The position numbers and the translations under genes were made by a program. 64,000 bases of DNA. Source: Rhizophagus irregularis. Its lineage: Eukaryota > Glomeromycota > Glomeromycetes > Glomerales > Glomeraceae. Every line of letters begins with the position of its first letter. Position 1 is the first letter of the stretch. The notes under the pieces are model-generated. The model had not been told where the DNA came from. It was given only the letters and a program-made list of their open reading frames with translations, and made no database searches. Shown piece by piece: positions 12,443 to 24,355 of the stretch. The stretch covers positions 4,431,001 to 4,495,000 of the forward strand of contig NC_089445.1 of assembly GCF_026210795.1 (NCBI RefSeq). Direction: 5' to 3'.

Positions 12443-13743
12443 TTAATTATGATGGTCCAGTAAAAACTGGACCGCTCTATTAATATCATTATCGGATGTA
12501 AGCAAAGCTCGCGTGATAGCCTCCTGAGAACTTTGAGGAAACATAGCTCGCAAATCAGCGATATTTTCTTCATTAACGACTGGTTGCTATAAATAAAGGA
12601 TAATTTATGAGAATAATTTTAAATTATTAAAATTAAAAGTTTCAACTTACTCGTGGTGTTACAATAGGCTGAGGTGGCTCTTGCGCAGGAACATGGCGCC
12701 TTGCTTGAGTTTGAGTTTGATTATGCTGAACTTCTTGCCCCCGATGGTCAAGTATAAGAAATGGTGAACGTCTAGATGATCTTGTTGACAATAAAGGTAA
12801 TATAAACATTGAAGCGAATCGATTAAGAAATCCAGGAAAACGGAATTTATTCAGTCTCAAAAAACCACTCCTATATATGACGCCGGATAAAAGCCCACAT
12901 ACACTAGCGGCAATTGAAGATGGATATTGATAATAAAGGAACTAATATACAAGGAACTATAATAGTCAGAATACAATCATTTAAAAAGTCAATATTATAA
13001 TAAATATTATATTAATTGTAAACTTACCGGTATAACACTCAAACAATTCACAACCCTATTACTTATATTTATACCAAATACTCGATATTGATAAGTATAT
13101 GGAATCATTCTATAGTACTGATAAAGTGCTGCAAATATGAAACCATAAGGACCTGCAGGTATGAATTTCAAATGAAATTGCCTGCCAATTGCAAGTGTAC
13201 CAACTTCCAGAATTGTCGATAATGCAGATGACACGAAAAAGAATGCCTGCACGCGTTGAAATTGTTAGTAGAATTCTAAAAATGTCAAAAACTTAATTAC
13301 ATTAATTCACATACCGCATATTTTGATGATCCAAATTGGCGTTCTATTATTCTAAGATGATATATTATTATACTCCCAAAGAAAAATTCACCCGATGTAG
13401 TTAAAACACTATGTGACGTTATTAATCGCCAAAACTAATATTAAAAAAAAAAGAATTAATAAAAATTTTATTTAGTTTGTAAAATATTTATAAAGAGGTT
13501 GTACTTTACTTCATGATTTGCAGTCAAGTTGGGTATAAGTTGCAAATGAAATAAAGATCTGCTGTCGAGCAAATATGCAACTAGCGAGCATCCTCCTATA
13601 CAAAGTAAGAGACTTTTTGTTACGGGGGCATTGTGAAAACCTGTAGTAGTAAACAATTGATCGTTAGAACCAAAAAAAAAAATAGATAAATGAATATTTT
13701 AAATAATTAACTAACCTGATTGACTCCCGGGTGCTGTAGACAT
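12443..13743 (-). CDS. UBAC2/Dsc2-like rhomboid-fold protein with C-terminal UBA domain
   Basis: The six-exon model is 13743-13716, 13640-13510, 13434-13315, 13246-13028, 12941-12651 and 12586-12443. All introns are GT-AG and the product is 310 residues. The N-terminus (MSTAPGSQSGFHNAPVTKSL) and the following hydrophobic helices match UBAC2, which is usually about 340 residues. An FWRLITSH block follows, then a QFG/RFP-containing membrane core. A Q/P-rich linker leads to a C-terminal UBA domain (last ~45 residues, NIADLRAMFP...FLLDHHN). UBAC2 and fungal Dsc2 are catalytically inactive rhomboid-type proteins of ER or Golgi membrane ubiquitin-ligase complexes; the UBA domain is thought to bind ubiquitin or ligase partners. 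No rhomboid Ser-His dyad is visible. I cannot tell UBAC2 from Dsc2. Confidence 0.85.
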
Positions 13744-14125
13744 TATTTTCCTTATCGCATGTCAACAAAGGCGGATAAGAGATTTGACATACTCCGTTTT
13801 TCGTATTTAAAAAAAAAATAGGTTTATTAGACTTTTAAAGTAATCGAAATATAGTCCACTTGTATATCATACTAAAATGAGTAATGTCCAACATTCAAAT
13901 GAATTTTCTTTGATTATCTGTTATTGGGTTATTGGGCATTCTATTTAATAAATCCTGATCCATTGTTTCCGATCCTACTTGAATAAAATATACGTGTAGT
14001 ACAAAAGAATAAAATAAAACTGACGTTTACTAAATAGTCGAAACGATTATGGTTTAAATTTAATTTTTTGCGAGGTTTTTTTATGCTCGCGATTTAGTTT
14101 TAGACAAATGAACATTTAGTAATTG
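13744..14125. promoter_or_regulatory. Divergent intergenic region between UBAC2-like and Myb genes
   Basis: 382 bp separate the two divergent start codons. The sequence is AT-rich and I see no clear TATA box. It presumably holds both promoters. This is inferred from geometry only. Confidence 0.35.
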
Positions 14126-15325
14126 ATGGAGAAAGATATTACAGAAGTACTTAAATACAACCGCGAGTTGCAAGCGAATCTACAAAAGAAAATTGCTGCT
14201 GTTGAAGCTGCTATTGCAAGGAATATTAACCTTCAAAATAAACTGAAGCACCTTAAAAATAACCAATTTTCTTCGGAAACTAAGACAAAAGATTTTGGTC
14301 CTCCATTTTTTGTAGATATTTATGGAAACACTCCACCTAAAAATGATGATATCCATTTAAGAGAACGTCCGAAGAAGTTTAAACCCATTAAGTGGATTCA
14401 ACAAGAAAAGGATGCGTTGGCACAAGGTGTATATGACCAAAACTTTCGCAGAGAATGCTTAAAAGCTATGCAATCAAATCAACTTTTAGACACTGTTCTA
14501 GAAAAAGATTCTCAATATTTCCTTATTAATGTTGAAGGCTTGGATTGGTGTGAATTATCTAAACAATATGTTCAAAATAAGACACCTGAGGAATGTATAA
14601 TACAATGGACAACTCATGAGCATCCTAGTATTAACAAAAGTGAATGGACCGCCGCAGAAACAAGAAAATTACGCCAAATTGCATCCCGTCATAATAATCG
14701 CAACTGGCAACGAATCGCAACGGAATTAAATACAAATCGTACAGCAGCAGATTGTTTTAAGCAATGGAATAAACAAACTAGCGGACCACGTAAATGGACA
14801 AAAGAAGAAGACGAAATATTAGCTCGTGCAGTTGATTTATATGGTGAAAAAAATTGGCAACAGATTGCAGGTTGCCTTGAGAATCGATCTGGACAACAAT
14901 GTCTTCATCGTTGGACAAAGACAATGAATCCAGCTATACGACGTGGTAGATGGAAGTCCGAGGAGGATGAAGCTCTAAAAAATGCTGTTAACATGTATGG
15001 TGTTGGAAATTGGGTGAAGATCCAGAAATTTGTCTTAGGAAGAACTGATGTTCAATGTCGTGAACGTTGGATGAATGTCTTAAGCCCTTCTGTTAAAAAA
15101 GATCCCTGGACAGAAGAGGAAGATAAAGAATTAAAGAGATTAGTAGGGTTAATTGGCGTCGGTAAATGGTCTAAAATATCTGCTGAAATGAACGGCAGGA
15201 CCGATAATCAGTGTTGGCGAAGATACAAGGTTTTAATAAAACAAGATGATGAAGGGGAATCTACAACAAATACTCCTAGTGAGAATGAAAGTGAAAAGAA
15301 CTTGAAAGGGCAACATTCTTCGTAA
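14126..15325 (+). CDS. SNAPC4-like Myb protein (snRNA-activating complex large subunit)
   Basis: This is an intronless frame of 399 residues starting at the ATG at 14126. N-terminal residues 8-50 form a likely coiled coil (ELQANLQKKIAAVEAAIARN). A conserved GPPFFVDIYGNTPPKNDD segment follows at about 70-90. Then comes one degenerate Myb half-repeat (around KWIQQEKDALAQGV) and four full Myb/SANT repeats beginning SEWTAAE, RKWTKEEDE, GRWKSEEDE and DPWTEEEDK, each with the spaced aromatic residues. Four and a half repeats is the hallmark of SNAP190/SNAPC4, which binds the proximal sequence element of snRNA and other Pol II/III promoters. The protein is much shorter than animal SNAPC4, which has a long C-terminal extension. 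The tail here is short and acidic (GESTTNTPSENESEKN). A different multi-repeat Myb factor is the alternative. Confidence 0.8.
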   Translation: MEKDITEVLKYNRELQANLQKKIAAVEAAIARNINLQNKLKHLKNNQFSSETKTKDFGPPFFVDIYGNTPPKNDDIHLRERPKKFKPIKWIQQEKDALAQGVYDQNFRRECLKAMQSNQLLDTVLEKDSQYFLINVEGLDWCELSKQYVQNKTPEECIIQWTTHEHPSINKSEWTAAETRKLRQIASRHNNRNWQRIATELNTNRTAADCFKQWNKQTSGPRKWTKEEDEILARAVDLYGEKNWQQIAGCLENRSGQQCLHRWTKTMNPAIRRGRWKSEEDEALKNAVNMYGVGNWVKIQKFVLGRTDVQCRERWMNVLSPSVKKDPWTEEEDKELKRLVGLIGVGKWSKISAEMNGRTDNQCWRRYKVLIKQDDEGESTTNTPSENESEKNLKGQHSS

Positions 15326-15592
15326 TACAATCCAATATTAATTTAAACTTTATACTGTTCAATTCTTTGATAAATTTAAATTAAAGAGTTGAATCACACG
15401 ACTAAAGCACGCAAAACTAACATTATAATATTGAATTTAAAGAATGCACAATTTTCAATGAAATATATTACAATTTACAATATCCAAGATTAAGTAATAA
15501 AATATTTAAAAAATCACGCATGTTGTATTAATAAATAAATTCAACAAGAATGCTACAATGATACTTGAACGAATAGATGTTCACTAATGTTT

Positions 15593-18258
15593 TCACCATT
15601 TATTTCCCTTCTTTTTCTTCTTCTTGTTCTTATTATCACCAGATTTAGGTTTAGGTGGTGGTTGTTGGGATTGAGTGGATTGCGCCGTTGCTGTAGCTTG
15701 ATTCTCGGATACAGCACTATAAAATAAATAAATAGTTTTATAATTTGACATTATAAGCAATAAATCCATCAAATAAACCTCACCTTTTCCCTATATTAGC
15801 ACTTCCAGTACCACCAATACCACCACCGGCAACAGCAGTACCCTGAGAACCACCTTTCATTAATTGTTGTTTGCGTTTTCCTTTTGCTTTAAAGGAGGAT
15901 CTTTCACGTTTAGGTATCCATCGCTCAGGATCTGGAGGTATGCTAGGATCATAACTCTTTGGTAGAAGAGGCTTTCTCTTTTTTTTCTTTTTATGAGTCT
16001 TTTGAGAAGGTCTATCACTAAATAATTAACGTAATTAACCAGCGCTTCTAAATATAAATTAAATTTGCCACGGAACTTACATTTTAGCATCAGTTTTCTT
16101 ATAATAACTTTTCTTTACACCAGGTACAATCCTTTCAATAGAATCCACATCAATATCCATTGGAACAGTTCCTTCACCAGAATTAACTTCTGGTAAAGAA
16201 CTCTCATATTGTTCCGCTTTTTCGATATCATAATGAGAATAAGCTGACACCAAACCTGCAATTGCTTGTGTATCTAATGGATCAACCTTAACAAGTTGTT
16301 CGTAATATTGTGCAGCTTCTTGATAATGACCTGTTTTAATTTTAAATGCTGCTGTTTGTTTAAGAATTAATGTACTTTCACTCGACTATGTTTGATGAGA
16401 AATACAAAAGAAATATAAATAATATCCAGTAAAGTATGTTAAAAGAAAAGACGTTTTAATTAGAAAAATCTAATTTACCGAAGAGTTATTTTTCCAAAAA
16501 GTGCCAGCATCTTCTAAGGTTTTAATAGCCTTTTCGTGCATTCCGGATTGTTCATAGAGCCAAACCAATAAACCAACATAACCAGGTTTATACCGTTCTT
16601 TATCTTCTTTAATAGTTAATAAATACTTTTCAAAAGTTTCTAATGCATTATTTGGGTTGGATGTTATTAATTGTAATTGCATCAACGCAAAATTTATGTG
16701 TAAAGATTCGGGTTTCAGTTTAGCAAATTCTTGTAAATCTGATATTGATTTGTTAATTTTTTTTTGTAAATATGATGTAGATGCTATTAATAAATACAAA
16801 TCATCATTTTCTGGATAGATCTGTAATAATTTACGAGCTGAATCTTGACATGCCGCATACTATAAAGAAAAGATGAGTTACCAAAAGAAATACAATGTTT
16901 TTTTTAAAAAAAACACTCGACTTGCTTGCCTTATGCATGTATAACGAAAGTAACGCTTCATTCATAGCAATTACACGTTTCTGTCCTCTAAATAACTTAG
17001 TATCTAAATGTTTTGAACTTGCAATTCTTAATTTTCTTGCGGAATCAAATAATTCAGAATCTTTCTTAGCAGCTACTAAATTGTTTGATGCAATTGCGGA
17101 TACTGTGGTATCCATTCCTTTTGCTTTAAGAATATTTTGATAAATTTCAATTGCTTCTGAAATTCTTCCTTGTAATTGATAAACATATCCTAATTGTGTG
17201 TTAATTGTTCCCAATTCTATTTCTATCTTATCTTCTGTATAATCTTCTGATAAAAGTGATTTCTTACATATATCTGCCAAAGGAAAAAAATAAAGTATAA
17301 GAGGTAGGTAGTTTAAGCGAAAAGAAAAAAGAATTGTTATATATACTTTTGGCCATGTTAAACAATTTTTCGGCTTTTTTATAATCTTTTTGGCCAATAT
17401 ATGTACAAGCTGTATTGTAAGCTAACTCATAAGTGTTAAGTGAGTCTGTCATCGCATACTAAATATGAAAAGAAAATTAAAATTATAAAAATCAAAACCA
17501 ATTATATAAAATAACTTCACACTCACCTTCTCATCCAAATGACCATCTGAAAACAGTAAAGCTGCTTTAGCAGCATTGAAATTAGTAAGAATGTCATTAT
17601 AAACATCATCATTCTACAAATAAAGTATTATAACAAATGTTATTGCAACCACATTGTTTTGGAAAATATTATAATTCCTTAGTACCTTATTGGCTTCTTG
17701 TAGTAACGCATAATAAATCTCAATAGAAGTATTGTAATCTTCGGTTTTATATGCCTATTAATTACCCAATTTAATTGTACATAAAAAAAACTTTTCAAAT
17801 TTACAATTTCACTTACGAATAAAAAAAACACACCATTTGAGCTTCCAAGTGTCTTAAATTTAATTCACTATTATTCCCTGATTTATTTTTCCTTAGTAAA
17901 TTTAATAATTCATCAAATTTATTTAGTCTATAGAGACAATAGGCTTCTTCTGATTTTAATTTATCAAAATCAGAAAAATTCTTGTGTAAAATATCTAATG
18001 CATTTTGATATTTTCCTAATCTTATATATGATACTACTTTACAATGTAATGCATCTTTGTCTTCTGGATTTGATTGAAGAACTATATCAAAAAAGTTTTA
18101 ATTAAAAAATATTATTAATTAATTAGTATTAAGCGAAAATAATTATTATTACTTTTATCAAGGGATCTGAGAGCTTTTGTATATTCCTCTTGGTTAACAA
18201 GTCTTTCAACGTCCTTGAATAATTGTGTAATAGTAGCTTCTTTATCTTGTGTGGTCAT
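15593..18258 (-). CDS. SRP72: Signal recognition particle subunit SRP72
   Basis: The ten-exon model is 18258-18153, 18081-17834, 17754-17686, 17613-17527, 17458-17347, 17273-16930, 16859-16479, 16385-16081, 16017-15784 and 15716-15593. It gives 669 residues, close to human SRP72 (671). The N-terminal two thirds are TPR-like helices (EEYTKALRSLDKILQSNPED at the start). A short SYDPSIPPDPERWIPKRERS block (about residues 555-580) is the conserved SRP72 RNA-binding motif. The lysine-rich tail ends ...KKGNKW, like the KGGW end of the human protein. SRP72 pairs with SRP68 on SRP RNA and is needed for co-translational ER targeting. Eight introns are GT-AG. The sixth (16929-16860) starts GCAAGC and ends TATAG, a probable GC-AG intron, because no GT donor there keeps the frame. 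The gene is divergent from MetRS. Confidence 0.93.
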
Positions 18259-18457
18259 TTCTTCATATATCTAACCATAAAAAAAACCATTTAATGATCG
18301 AGTGATTTAATATCCAGATAAATTTCATTGGCTGATCGGCAACTTCATACAACTTCATAGTATTACGTGAGTACGTGTCGTGATATATACATTAAAGTTG
18401 ATCTATCAGCTATTGTTTCCGACATTTTTATCGTACTGAATTATTAAAGTTTTGAAA
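18259..18457. promoter_or_regulatory. Compact bidirectional promoter, SRP72/MetRS
   Basis: Only 199 bp lie between the two start codons, so the promoters must overlap or lie back to back. There is no obvious TATA box. An ATG at 18424-18422 on the minus strand opens a short frame upstream of SRP72. It is not needed for the SRP72 model and could be a small upstream frame in its leader. Confidence 0.5.
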
Positions 18458-20854
18458 ATGTCGACTAATTCAGTGTCTGAACGAAAAATAAATTCTGGTG
18501 TGGCTCTTGAAATTGAAAAAGAAAAAAATAAGTACTGTGTATTTTTATTTGTATTTCACATTGGTGCTTGGTTTTATTAACGAAGGAAGTTTACGAACTT
18601 TTTTATAATAGGGAGCCTATTAAGGGAGAAAGAAATATTTTGATTACTAGTGCGTTACCTTATGTTAATAATATTCCTCATTTGGGAAATATTATTGGTA
18701 GTGTGCTAAGCGCAGACGTGTTTGCTAGGTATTAACCCGTAAAAAAATATTTTTTTCTTCCTGGGATATTCATAAAAATTATTATTAAATTGTGTGTATA
18801 GATATTCTCGTGCACGTCGATATAATACACTTTTTGTATGTGGTACAGATGAATATGGTACAGCAACAGAAACGAAAGCTCTTGAAGAAGGGACTACTTG
18901 TCAAGAGCTTTGTGATAAATACAATGCCATCCATAAACAAGTATATGAATGGTTTGAGCTTGATTTTGATTATTTTGGTAGAACTACCACTCGACAACAA
19001 ACCGAGTAAGTATTAAATTTTTTTTTTTGAGATTCGACTTACGATAAATATAATTTTTTTTTTGATCTGGTTAGAATTGCTCAGGATATATTTATGAAAC
19101 TTTATAAAAATGGATATCTTTCTGAAGATGCCATGATACAATTATTTTGCGAAAAATGCCAGAGGTATGTTTTTTTAAATATAGGGTTAAATAAAAACAT
19201 TATTCGACTTATTTAATATTTATTTATTTTTTTCGAACTGTTAGATTCCTTGCCGATCGTTACGTTGAAGGAACTTGCCCAAAATGTAATTATGAGGTAT
19301 GTAACTTTAATATTTCCTATTCCTTCGATAAAGTAGTTAATTTTTTCAACTTGGCAGGATGCTCGAGGAGATCAATGTGATTCTTGTGGACAACTCTTGA
19401 ATGCGACTGAATTAGTTAATCCACGTTGTAAATTAGAAGGAAGCACACCAATTATGAGAGAATCTAAACATATGTTTTTAGATTTAGATACACTGCAAAA
19501 AACGGTTGAAGATTGGGTAATAAAAACAAGTGTTGAAGGAAAATGGTCAACTAATAGTAAAACTATTACAAATTCTTGGCTTAAAGAAGGTCTAAAACCT
19601 CGTTGTATTACTAGAGATCTTAAATGGGGTACTCCTGTTCCACTTGAAGAAATGAAAGAAAAAGTATTTTATGTCTGGTTCGATGCTCCGATTGGGTAAG
19701 CTGTATTTTGATCCATTTTTGACGAAATGTCCATTTGGTGAAATGGAAAAACATTTAGATACATAAGATTATATTAATTAAATTTAAAAAAATTTTACTG
19801 TTAGTTATTTATCTATTACTGCAAATTATACTCCACATTGGGAAAAATGGTGGAAGAATCCTGATGACGTTAAGTTATATCAATTTATGGGAAAAGATAA
19901 TGTCCCATTCCATACTGTTATATTTCCAAGTTCTTTATTTGGCACAGGCGAAGATTGGACTTTGTTATATCATATAAATACGACAGGTGAGATACATTTA
20001 TATATATTTACATTGAATTCATTTTTAAAGTATTAATTGCTAATTCATTATTTAACGTGACAGAATACTTGAATTATGAAAATACAAAATTCTCTAAATC
20101 ACGCAATATTGGCGTTTTTGGTACAGATGCTAAAGATACTGGTATTAATGTTTCAGTATGGCGGTATTATTTAATTGCAAGCCGACCAGAAACAAACGAT
20201 TCAGTGTTTACGTGGAAGGAATTCATTGCAAAAAATAATAATGAATTACTCGCGAATTTAGGAAATTTTGTTAATAGAGTAATTAAATTTTCCGCATCAA
20301 AATATAATAGTATCGTACCAGAATTTTCTTATGACAAAATTGAAGAAAAAGAATTTATAGAAAATATTGATTCTTTATTAAAAAATTATATTGAAACATT
20401 AGAAAATGTTAAATTACGTGCTGGATTGGAAATTGCTATGGAAATTTCAAGATTAGGAAATGGTTATTTACAAGAATCAAAACTAGATAATTCACTATTT
20501 CAAAATAATATTGAAAAATGTTCTACAGTTATTGGTATTGCCATTAATTTAATTTATCTTTTATCTGCCTTATTTTTCCCTTATATGCCTTCCACTACCG
20601 AATCTATTTGCAGACAATTAAACGCTCCACTGAGAGATATACCTGATACTTGGACTATTGATATTTTACCTGGACATAAACTTGGTAAAGCTGAATATCT
20701 TTTCAAAAAAATTGATGATAAAAAGGAAGAGGAATATCTTAATAGGTATGGTGGTGGTGATGGTAAGGTAGCTGAAACAAAAAAGAAGGCAAAAAAAGGG
20801 AAGAATGTGAACACAGTTACTAATAATAAATCTAGTAAAATAGTTAATGGTTAA
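18458..20854 (+). CDS. Methionyl-tRNA synthetase, cytosolic type
   Basis: The eight-exon model is 18458-18531, 18612-18728, 18802-19005, 19075-19164, 19245-19296, 19358-19695, 19805-19986 and 20064-20854. All introns are GT-AG and the product is 615 residues. This class I aminoacyl-tRNA synthetase charges tRNA-Met. The HIGH-type motif is HLGN (residues 48-51) within [20 protein letters not shown]. The KMSKS-type motif is KFSKS (361-365), the form common in eukaryotic cytosolic enzymes. A connective zinc region carries CEKC, CPKC and CDSC pairs across exons 4-6. Helical anticodon-binding sequence follows ([14 protein letters not shown]). The C-terminus is a short K-rich tail ([14 protein letters not shown]) with no EMAP-type or GST-like domain. 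It is thus shorter than yeast Mes1, which has an N-terminal GST-like part. The gene corresponds to fungal MES1. Confidence 0.95.
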
Positions 20855-21028
20855 ATTATAAATTAGTATTTTTTTTTTTATTAGTTTAGCAACATTATGT
20901 AAAACATTTCAGAAATAAAAAGAAATTATGATATTGACTTCATGTTTTTTTTTCAACTTTCTAAAACATACCATTGGTATTCAACACCATAGTATGTATT
21001 TTACAAAAAAAATGTTCAATTAGTATTA

Positions 21029-21451
21029 CAGTCAGACCTCTGTACCAATATTGGTCAAATTATTATATATAGGTTATCAGTAAATTATAATGTGGTCAAA
21101 ATCCAATTATTGCCAGCATTACACAAATTCCAATAGCTAATAAATTCTCATATATATTAAAATTTAATTAGGATCCAGAAATACATTTTTTATGTATTAA
21201 TTATGTTGATCATTTTGATCACATGATTTTATTAAGATTTCATTTTTTAAAAAATTCTAGTATGAAACTTTATGCACCCCCTTTGGAACCATAGTAAAAA
21301 AATAGTAGAATATGCACTTAGAGACGGTGTGCATTTATAGAGAGTAAAATATTAAGAGCTCTTATAAGTTGGGATCAGGCCCACCATGCACTTAAAGAGA
21401 ATTTATATAGTGCATGCACTTATAAAGAATGCACTTATAAAGGTATCACTG
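21029..21451. mobile_element. Possible Tc1/mariner-type short element
   Basis: The ends are CAGTCAGACC (after TA at 21027) and GGTATCACTG (before TA at 21452), and CAGT ends with TA flanks suggest Tc1/mariner. The inside has repeated ATGCACTTATAAAG words and no transposase. The inverted repeat is short and imperfect. Confidence 0.4.
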
Positions 21452-21460
21452 TATTATATA

Positions 21461-22021
21461 TAAAGCTCCGCACGAGCCGGCTCGAGCCGAGCTGAGCCAA
21501 AATTCGAGCCGGCTCGGCTCGATTAGAATTTTCGAGCTTGGCTCGTGTTGGCTCAACCTCGAGCTGCCTAAGCCGAGCTTTTAAGGGCGTGGCTATTGCC
21601 TGTTCGAGCTTTTATCAAATTCTGCATATTTCTCGTGATTTTTTTAATTTTGGCCAGAATTAAGTAATCGACATGGAAATTTCCTTTTTGAACACCTGAG
21701 TAACGTTACACAATCCAAAAAAGGAAATTTTATTTCTTATAAAAAATGGGAAATGCATTGCACAGGATTCCAAAAAAGGAAATTTTCATGTCGATCACTT
21801 AATTCTGGCCAAATTTAAAAATCATGTGACGCCGGCAATAATAAAGAAAAAAAAAGTTCGGAGCCTAATGCAATTCATGCTTCATAATTCTTCCGAATAG
21901 TAATATCGTATCAAGCGCTATGAAGAGCAAATTGTACTGAAATTTATTACGAGCCTTCAGCTCAGCTATCGATATACCTTGGCAGTGGGCTGAGCTAGGC
22001 TAGGCTAATGGCGGAGCGTTA
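21461..22021. mobile_element. hAT-type MITE, TIR TAAAGCTCCGC, with nested MITE
   Basis: The ends TAAAGCTCCGC and GCGGAGCGTTA are flanked by exact 8-bp duplications ATTATATA at 21453-21460 and 22022-22029. The 5' interior is a GC-rich, self-repeating GAGCCGGCTCG/GAGCCGAGCT block, and the 3' interior is a GCTGAGCTAGGCTAGGCT block. Between them sits a second element (about 21600-21845) of the GGCCAGAATTAAGT family. The same TIR type occurs at 43515-44386. Confidence 0.8.
21600..21845. mobile_element. Palindromic MITE family 2, nested copy
   Basis: The arms TTTGGCCAGAATTAAGTAAT and complement surround AAAAAAGGAAATTTT words, ending ATCATGTGACGCCGG. Related copies lie at 61684-61933, 63208-63840 (split by another element) and, decayed, about 32055-32215. 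Confidence 0.6.
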
Positions 22022-22244
22022 ATTATATATTATTGTATTTTTGACCACTTTACAAGTTTTCTTAATATATCAAAAAGGATTTAAAAGGTCATTTTTGACT
22101 TTTAAATGTAACATATTATAGGAGTATAACATAATACAAGGGCAATAAAAAACAAAACTTTTAATATATATTATATAATATTCAGTTTAATATAAATAAA
22201 CTTACTTTTTTCTTTTATCAGATTTAATAATTAATCAAATTATA

Positions 22245-22376
22245 ATACCATATTTTGCAGTAAATAAGCACTCCCCTCCAAAAATAAGCACCCTAGTGAT
22301 TTTAGCCAGAATTATGAGGATCTTGGCCGGCATCAAGTGCAAAAAGGAAATGCTTATATACCACAAAATATGGTAT
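22245..22376. mobile_element. Small inverted-repeat element
   Basis: It begins ATACCATATTTTGCAG and ends CACAAAATATGGTAT, with imperfect AAATAAGCA/TGCTTAT inner arms. At about 132 bp it is non-coding. A TTATA flank may be the duplicated target. Confidence 0.5.
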
Positions 22377-23151
22377 TTATAAATCATATGATTTTATTAA
22401 GTATAATTTAAGATTTTGATTACTTTACTTCATTCTTTAATAATTACATAATATTTGTAAGTTTTCTTATTTTTATTTAAATTAAAAAAATTAATAAATT
22501 TTTTTTTTTAATTAAATTAAAAGTATTATTTATTAATAATTAAATTTTAATAAAATTTATATTACTTAATTTTTAAGTAGTAGTATAGTAATTTAATTTA
22601 AAAAGAAATTTATAGTAATATAATTGTTATTACTGATTATTAATATCATTTAATTCTAGTTAAAATTATAATTTTTGCTGAAATTAAAAACATTTGTTAA
22701 AATTTTAGATAATTTATTTTTTTTTGCAAGGTAATGCAATTTGTGAGTTTATTAATTATATATAAAAATACAAAAGCCTCTGTTATATAACTAATTTATT
22801 AAAACTCCAAACCAGTTTTCTATCTATAAGATTGCTCTCGTACTTTTACCATCATCTTATAAAATTCACCTATATCCTTCTATAGTTACTATTGAATTAT
22901 ATAGGATCACCATATTATAAGATTTCAGTATATGCTTCTACTACCTTTTAAACAAAAAAAAAAAAAGGGTTATGTTATATTTATATATTTTTTTGTTATT
23001 ATATACTTTCCAAAATACCCTATTTTTCTCTCTAATAAATTGGTTTATATATTATCTTGCTATTGACCATTGTTAATTGTGTTTTAATATTTTTCTCTTT
23101 TTCAAATTATATATGCCATCCTCTGTCTGTAAAGTTAGAATCTATTTATAT
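22377..23151. other. Very AT-rich gap
   Basis: No gene, RNA or bounded element was recognised. Confidence 0.4.
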
Positions 23152-23394
23152 TAAGGTTGCTTGTCTAAACCTCTTCAAAATCCTACGATTAGTTTCGTCA
23201 AAATTTTACTATAAATTTATTATAGTTTCGGCAGAGTTTCGGCAGTTTCAGCATTTATAATAAGTTTCGGCAGTTTCGCCTTTCTCCAAAGTTTCGCCAG
23301 TTTTTTAATATAACTTTAATATAGTTTCAGCAGAATTTCGCTTTTCGGCGAAACGCCATCTTGCCTAAACCCTAGGTTTCGGCAAGCAACCTTA
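23152..23394. mobile_element. 243-245 bp hAT-type MITE family, copy 2
   Basis: The ends TAAGGTTGCTTG and CAAGCAACCTTA are flanked by exact 8-bp duplications ATTTATAT at 23144-23151 and 23395-23402. The interior TTTCGGCAGAGTTTCGGCAG words are shared with the other copies. This is one of the better preserved copies. Confidence 0.88.
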
Positions 23395-23874
23395 ATTTAT
23401 ATACAATACATTGATGTGCTAATAGTTTTTTTCTTAAATCTTGTTTTTATACCAGTATGCTTAGTTTGCTATTACACTTTTGCGTGGTTGCCAAATAATA
23501 TTGTAGAATTCGTTGACAAATACTTCTAGAAAAAGGACTGCAATAGTTAATGCTATTCTTTTTGTCTTAACAATAATTTTGAGCTCCCTGTATTTTTCTT
23601 TTGAAAAGAAACTCCTTCTCATTAAGTGAATATACAGAATGGATAAATTAAGATTAACATCAATAGTATAGGTAAAGAAATTTCTGTTCCATATAAGTAA
23701 TTGTTGTATATCTTCCTGACTTAATTGAATATGTTTTTCTTGTGATAAAAAGTTCTTGATTGTTTAATTACATTTACATACAGTATTGTAAAATTTAGAT
23801 AATTTAAATAATAAATATGTAAAATAATTATTCAGAGCGAAGCGAAGAATTATATATATTTACATACTATGATA

Positions 23875-24352
23875 TATACTTCTCCGCTAATTAATTACGT
23901 CATATTTCAGTGAATGAACTAATTCACTATTTATTATAAAATTATTATGAATTAATTATGTCTGTCAAAATACATTACATCTGTCAAAATAAATTTAATT
24001 AGTATTTTGTCATTTTGACGAAAAGTATACTATGATAATCTATAAAAATAACATGTAAATTTTCAATCTCTATTCAGGAATTCTAAGGTGTTATGCTGCT
24101 AATCAGCAGAAAATTACTACAATTCCAAGGCATTATGCTGCTAATCAGTAGAAAATTACCAGAATTTCAAGGCATTATACTGCTAATTAGTAGAATATAT
24201 ACTTTTCGTCAAAATGACAAAATACTAATTAAATTTATTTTGACAGACGTAATGTATTTTGACACATATTAATTCAATTATAATAATTTTTATAATAAAT
24301 AGTGAATTAGTCGTGCTTGAAATATGAATAATTAATTAACGGAGAAGTATAG
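23875..24352. repeat. Long inverted repeat with three tandem 42-bp hairpin units in the loop
   Basis: The outer arms begin ATACTTCTCCG and end CGGAGAAGTAT. They extend through complementary TAATTAATTA, TAATTCACTATTTATTATAA and TTTTGACAGA blocks to CTTTTCGTCAAAATGACAAA. Between the arms lie three direct units starting at 24079, 24121 and 24163 (period 42). Each contains a CTGCTAATCAGCAG-type hairpin. It is non-coding and probably a foldback or MITE-like element. The GAGCGAAGCGAAG word just outside (23836-23848) recurs at 54347-54360. Confidence 0.65.
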
Positions 24353-24355
24353 TAG

